The notes beneath the pieces were generated by a model. The model worked only from the letters and a program-made list of their open reading frames with translations. It did no database searches and was not told the origin of the DNA. A stretch of 64,000 nt of DNA from Planctomycetaceae bacterium (lineage in GTDB: Bacteria; Planctomycetota; Planctomycetia; Pirellulales; Pirellulaceae), in the NCBI GenBank assembly GCA_020638975.1, contig JACKHN010000013.1, forward strand, positions 1-64,000. The letters are read 5' to 3'. Both the position numbers and the translations under genes were made by a program. Below are positions 63,013 through 64,000 of the stretch, in pieces (the stretch's first letter is position 1; each line of letters starts with the position of its first letter).

Positions 63013-63933
63013 ATGTCCCGAATCATCGCGCTAGTGACCTTGATCGCCATCGGATCGATAACCGATCCGTGTTGGGGCGTCATCGTCTTTCAAAAGAATC
63101 AAGACACACCGATTCGCGGTTTTTTGGTCTATGAAGACGGAGTCCAGATCGAGGTACACGAGCCACTGCCCAGCGGTGAACTCCGCAAGCACACGCTTCC
63201 ACGCGTTGCCATCGACGACATCATTCGAGCTGTTGAGCCTGATCGTTTGGCGGCACTGACCCCCGACAGTCCGGAAGCTTATCGTAGCTACGCCGAAGAA
63301 CTGGCTGGCAAGACCGAAGACCCCGAAGCTCGCGTGATGGCGATTCGATTGTATTTAATCGCTACCTATCTGGAACCGGAAGCACTCGGGCGTAGTTGTT
63401 TGCTGGGGATGGCGGGACTTGCGAGAACACCGGAGGAAGAGCGAGCATTTCGCGCGATGGCGTTTTCTCTCGATCCCGAACACGATCCGTCATTGCTCAA
63501 AGCGCCAAAGGTTGTGGTGCCGGAGTTTGCGGGAGTTACCGACAACGATCGAAAGGCGTTGCGGACTGCGCTGCAACTGCTTCGATCTGGCAGGTTAGTC
63601 GAAGCACAACGCCATTTTCAGCGTCCGCCCGTGCAAGCTGCTGCCACCTACTACTCGCACATTATCACCGAAGCCGAGTACCAGGAGGCAATTCGCGTTG
63701 CCGGTCGTCTCAGTCCACGTTTGCTCCGCAAGTTTCTGACCCTTGAACTCACTCTGTCCGCGGCCGCGACGACTGAAACTCGCGACGAACCAGCCAAGTT
63801 CACGCCTTGGTCCCAACTCATCGCTCGCGAAGACATTCAGACTGCGCCGCCCCAGTCGTTAACAACGATTACCGAATTCGATCCTCGCAAGTCGATCTAT
63901 CGTGACGGTAAGTGGCAAACTGCAGAAGAATGA
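63013..63933 (+). CDS. Secreted protein following the large membrane protein
   Basis: A 306-residue protein with a signal peptide (MSRIIALVTLIAIGSITDPC). An N-terminal small beta domain (VIVFQKNQDTPIRGFLVYED, then HTLPRVAIDDIIRAV) resembles the one in the first gene of the cluster. The remainder is helical repeat (AIRLYLIATYLEPEALGRSC). The gene starts 10 bases after the large protein stop, so they are co-transcribed. Function unknown. Confidence 0.7.
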   Translation: MSRIIALVTLIAIGSITDPCWGVIVFQKNQDTPIRGFLVYEDGVQIEVHEPLPSGELRKHTLPRVAIDDIIRAVEPDRLAALTPDSPEAYRSYAEELAGKTEDPEARVMAIRLYLIATYLEPEALGRSCLLGMAGLARTPEEERAFRAMAFSLDPEHDPSLLKAPKVVVPEFAGVTDNDRKALRTALQLLRSGRLVEAQRHFQRPPVQAAATYYSHIITEAEYQEAIRVAGRLSPRLLRKFLTLELTLSAAATTETRDEPAKFTPWSQLIAREDIQTAPPQSLTTITEFDPRKSIYRDGKWQTAEE

Positions 63934-64000
63934 TGGTGTTGCAGCGAAAATAACTCGCGTCAACTTTCCTCTTCGAGAACTAGCCACGCCCACCTTCGCA

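Overview
The window reads as chromosomal DNA of a planctomycete, most like the Pirellulales/Rhodopirellula group. This is inferred from lineage-typical protein families rather than from a marker gene: a DUF1559 protein with a prepilin-type N-terminus, a PVC-type dehydrogenase fused to cytochrome c, a FecR-LamG anti-sigma-like protein beside an ECF sigma gene and a sulfatase remnant, a cysteine-rich YTV-repeat envelope protein, and an ExbB/ExbD/TPR envelope cluster. Genes lie on both strands, many start at strong Shine-Dalgarno sites, and there is one tRNA, tRNA-Gln(UUG). No rRNA or CRISPR array was seen.

Layout. 1-5.4 kb: the 5' part of a large RHS/YD-repeat protein running off the left edge, two small genes (a phage-like zinc ribbon and a membrane coiled-coil protein), and a sigma-region-2-like protein overlapping a zf-HC2 protein. 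5.7-9.75 kb: a decaying regulatory locus made of a lipoprotein, a DUF1559 protein, a frameshifted ECF sigma factor, FecR-LamG and a sulfatase reduced to its N-terminus, with two copies of a palindromic repeat, one of them inside the FecR-LamG reading frame. 10.3-16.6 kb: PVC cytochrome, PAS-GAF-receiver protein, membrane metallophosphoesterase. 16.7-20.2 kb: a compact operon of SDR, SIS, MetE-like and UlaG-like genes. 20.2-27 kb: a housekeeping block (glmU-like, prs, rplY/ctc, pth, rpsF, ssb, rplI, dnaB) with a lone groES-like gene on the other strand. 27.1-28.6 kb: an IS4-type transposase between the arms of a 33-bp perfect inverted repeat. 28.6-31.5 kb: zf-HC2 membrane protein, Crp/Fnr regulator, tRNA-Gln, rex and a pseudopilin. 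32-36.1 kb: YTV protein, mscL with a zinc-ribbon tail, a secreted HEFAH metallopeptidase and an SGNH hydrolase.

36.3-44.1 kb is the most unusual block: a fused E1 alpha-beta 2-oxoacid dehydrogenase, an E2 acyltransferase carrying a C-terminal acyl-carrier-protein-like domain, and an NRPS-condensation-like acyltransferase translationally coupled to it, with a membrane glycosyltransferase and a PlsC-like acyltransferase beside them. I infer a pathway that makes an acyl thioester from a 2-oxoacid, may load it on a built-in carrier, and transfers it to an unknown acceptor.

44.2-51.5 kb holds a cysteine hydrolase, two pseudogenes (TIM-barrel sugar isomerase-like and alpha/beta hydrolase-like), a YaiI-family gene, a transglutaminase-like secreted protein and a tandem alpha/beta hydrolase. 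52.1-64 kb is an envelope cluster: FHA protein (divergent), secreted repeat protein, ExbB, two ExbD, a large TPR protein, a zinc-ribbon protein, a 1251-residue membrane protein with repeated helical modules and a secreted protein. Functions of the last group are inferred from context only.
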